Source: Ignavibacteria bacterium
Lineage (GTDB): Bacteria; Bacteroidota; Ignavibacteria; Tepidaquicellales; Tepidaquicellaceae
Direction: 5' to 3'
NCBI GenBank assembly: GCA_041649015.1
Contig: JBAZNU010000001.1
Coordinates: forward strand, 310,001 to 374,000
DNA length: 64,000 nucleotides
Shown here: positions 63,043 to 64,000 of the stretch, one piece after another
Position numbering within the stretch: position 1 is the first letter of the stretch
Layout of the letters: each line of letters starts with the position of its first letter
Notes under the pieces: model-generated
Told to the model about the DNA's origin: nothing
The model's input: only the letters and a program-made list of their open reading frames with translations
Database searches by the model: none
Position numbers and translations under genes: made by a program

Positions 63043-63208
63043 AGTGAATAGTGAATAGTGACGAGTGACGGAAGAGCAGTGACGGAAGAGCAGTGACGAG
63101 TGACGAGTGACTCTGGACAAGACATCTTATATTTTTCCTCTATGTCTGTATTTTTCATTTAATTCTTTTATCATTTCGTCGATTTCTTCTTCGGAAAATC
63201 CCTTTTTT
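63043..63208. repeat. 166-bp target-site duplication, right copy
   Basis: Identical to 61226-61391; continuous with the intact DUF1858 gene. Confidence 0.95.
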
Positions 63209-63345
63209 CTAGCGATTGATTCCACAGTTCCGAATACTGCCACACCTCTTACGAATACATTTATTCTGCGTTTTCCAAAGCAGGAAACCGCAGCCGGATA
63301 GTGACTTATTAAGTTTTCAATTGTTGTGTCTCTTTTTATCTCCAT
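63127..63345 (-). CDS. DUF1858-like small protein without the cysteine pair
   Basis: 72 residues. TTIENLISHYPAAVSCF, FGTVESIARKKGFSEEEIDEMIKELN match the DUF1858 helical domain. Members often have a C-x2-C pair after GI (as in hybrid-cluster-associated disulfide proteins); here that position reads INVFVRGVAVFG, with no pair. One Cys remains earlier (VSCFGK). The IS inserted within codon 46, but the 166-bp duplication keeps this copy whole. Function unknown. Confidence 0.75.
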   Translation of the reverse strand: MEIKRDTTIENLISHYPAAVSCFGKRRINVFVRGVAVFGTVESIARKKGFSEEEIDEMIKELNEKYRHRGKI

Positions 63346-63484
63346 AATAATTTGTTAAGATGTTTAATAATATATTATGCCGATTCATTTTTTTCCTGTC
63401 CCCCCCTATTTTTGACGACTGTTTCTTACGTATTATATTACAACCAGAAGTGTTTTTGGAAAAAATGTTTGCTTTTTTTGTAAA

Positions 63485-63965
63485 CTTTTTTAAGAGCAGT
63501 GACGGAAGAGCAGTGAATAGTGAATAGTGAATAGGGACGGAAGAGCAGTGACATAAGAGCAGTGAACAGTGAATAGTGAATAGTTAATAGTAAATAGTGA
63601 ATAGTGAATAGGGACGGAAGAGCAGTGACGGAAGAGCAGTGAATAGTGACGGAAGAGCAGGGACATAAGAGCAGTGAATAGTGAATAGTGAATAGGGACG
63701 GAAGAGCAGGGACATAAGAGCAGGGACGGAAGAGCAGTGACATAAGAGCAGTTAATAGTTAATAGTTAATAGTTAATAGGGAATAGGGACGGAAGAGCAG
63801 TGACATAAGAGCAGTGACGAGTGACGCGTAACGAGTGACGGAAGAGCAGGGACGGAAGAGCAGGGACGGAAGAGCAGTGAATAGTGAATAGTGACGAGCG
63901 AATAGTGAATAGTGAATAGGGACGGAAGAGCAGTTAATAGTGAATAGGGAATAGTGAATAGTGAA
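63485..63965. repeat. 7-bp repeat array, AGTGAAT/GGACGGAAGAGCAG dialect
   Basis: About 480 bases, the longest array: AGTGAAT, AGGGACGGAAGAGC, AGTGACATAAGAGC and AGTTAAT heptamers in phase of seven. It ends near GTGAATCCGCAGCGGTTCGCC, where the GTCGTAGATTCC palindromic element (reverse orientation, 63965-64000) begins. ORFs read through it are spurious. Confidence 0.93.
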
Positions 63966-64000
63966 TCCGCAGCGGTTCGCCACGGGGAATCTACGACAAA

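Overview
The window is an AT-rich bacterial chromosome segment. Its gene content points to the Bacteroidota/Ignavibacteriota (FCB) side of the tree: Wzi- and Wzc-type capsule proteins, S23 four-helix-bundle genes, ORF6N, RhuM and DUF6922 genes, DUF6448, a quinol NO reductase, and few Shine-Dalgarno sites. This placement is an inference from gene families; there is no rRNA gene in the window.

Layout. (1) 0.1-4.0 kb: the edge of an integrative element (ClpP-like protease, unknown protein, excisionase, tyrosine recombinase) abutting a tRNA-Lys. (2) 4.5-9.2 kb: a nitric-oxide module made of a Crp/Fnr regulator, a perfect TTTGACTTAAGTCAAA operator, the RIC/YtfE iron-sulfur repair protein, a quinol NO reductase and a DUF6448 protein. 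(3) 9.4-51 kb: one large surface-polysaccharide locus, almost all on the minus strand. It holds a WbpE/D/B/I-like diacetamido-uronic acid route, an initiating sugar transferase, Wzi, Wzx, Wzy, many glycosyltransferases, methyltransferases, three asparagine-synthase-like proteins, a pseudaminic acid set (PseC, GNAT, PseI, PseF, methylase), Wzc, an SLBB protein and sugar epimerases. (4) 51-64 kb: a patchwork of small accessory genes, all on the minus strand. They include S23 genes, AlbA_2, AbiEii/DUF6922, MazEF-like, ORF6N and nucleotidyltransferases, several of them broken, plus an IS1634-family insertion sequence.

The most striking content is not a gene. More than twenty arrays of degenerate 7-bp tandem repeats lie between and inside genes at 6.0-6.25, 12.6-20.7 and 51-64 kb. 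They occur in several sequence dialects but share a period of seven and a recurring GCTCTT (or AAGAGC) word. Unique sequence beside them repeatedly proves to be a gene stub: two Wzi signal-peptide starts, a MazF start of five matching codons behind an intact antitoxin, AbiEii ends, and RhuM and AlbA_2 pieces. Arrays also supply the last codons and stop codon of several intact genes and have expanded in frame inside at least three proteins. All five S23 loci touch arrays. The AT-rich polysaccharide core (about 20.8-46 kb) has essentially none, suggesting later acquisition.

A second precise event is the IS1634-family element at 61.4-63.0 kb. It is flanked by a perfect 166-bp direct duplication that includes part of an array and the 3' third of a DUF1858 gene, leaving one intact gene copy and one 3' fragment.
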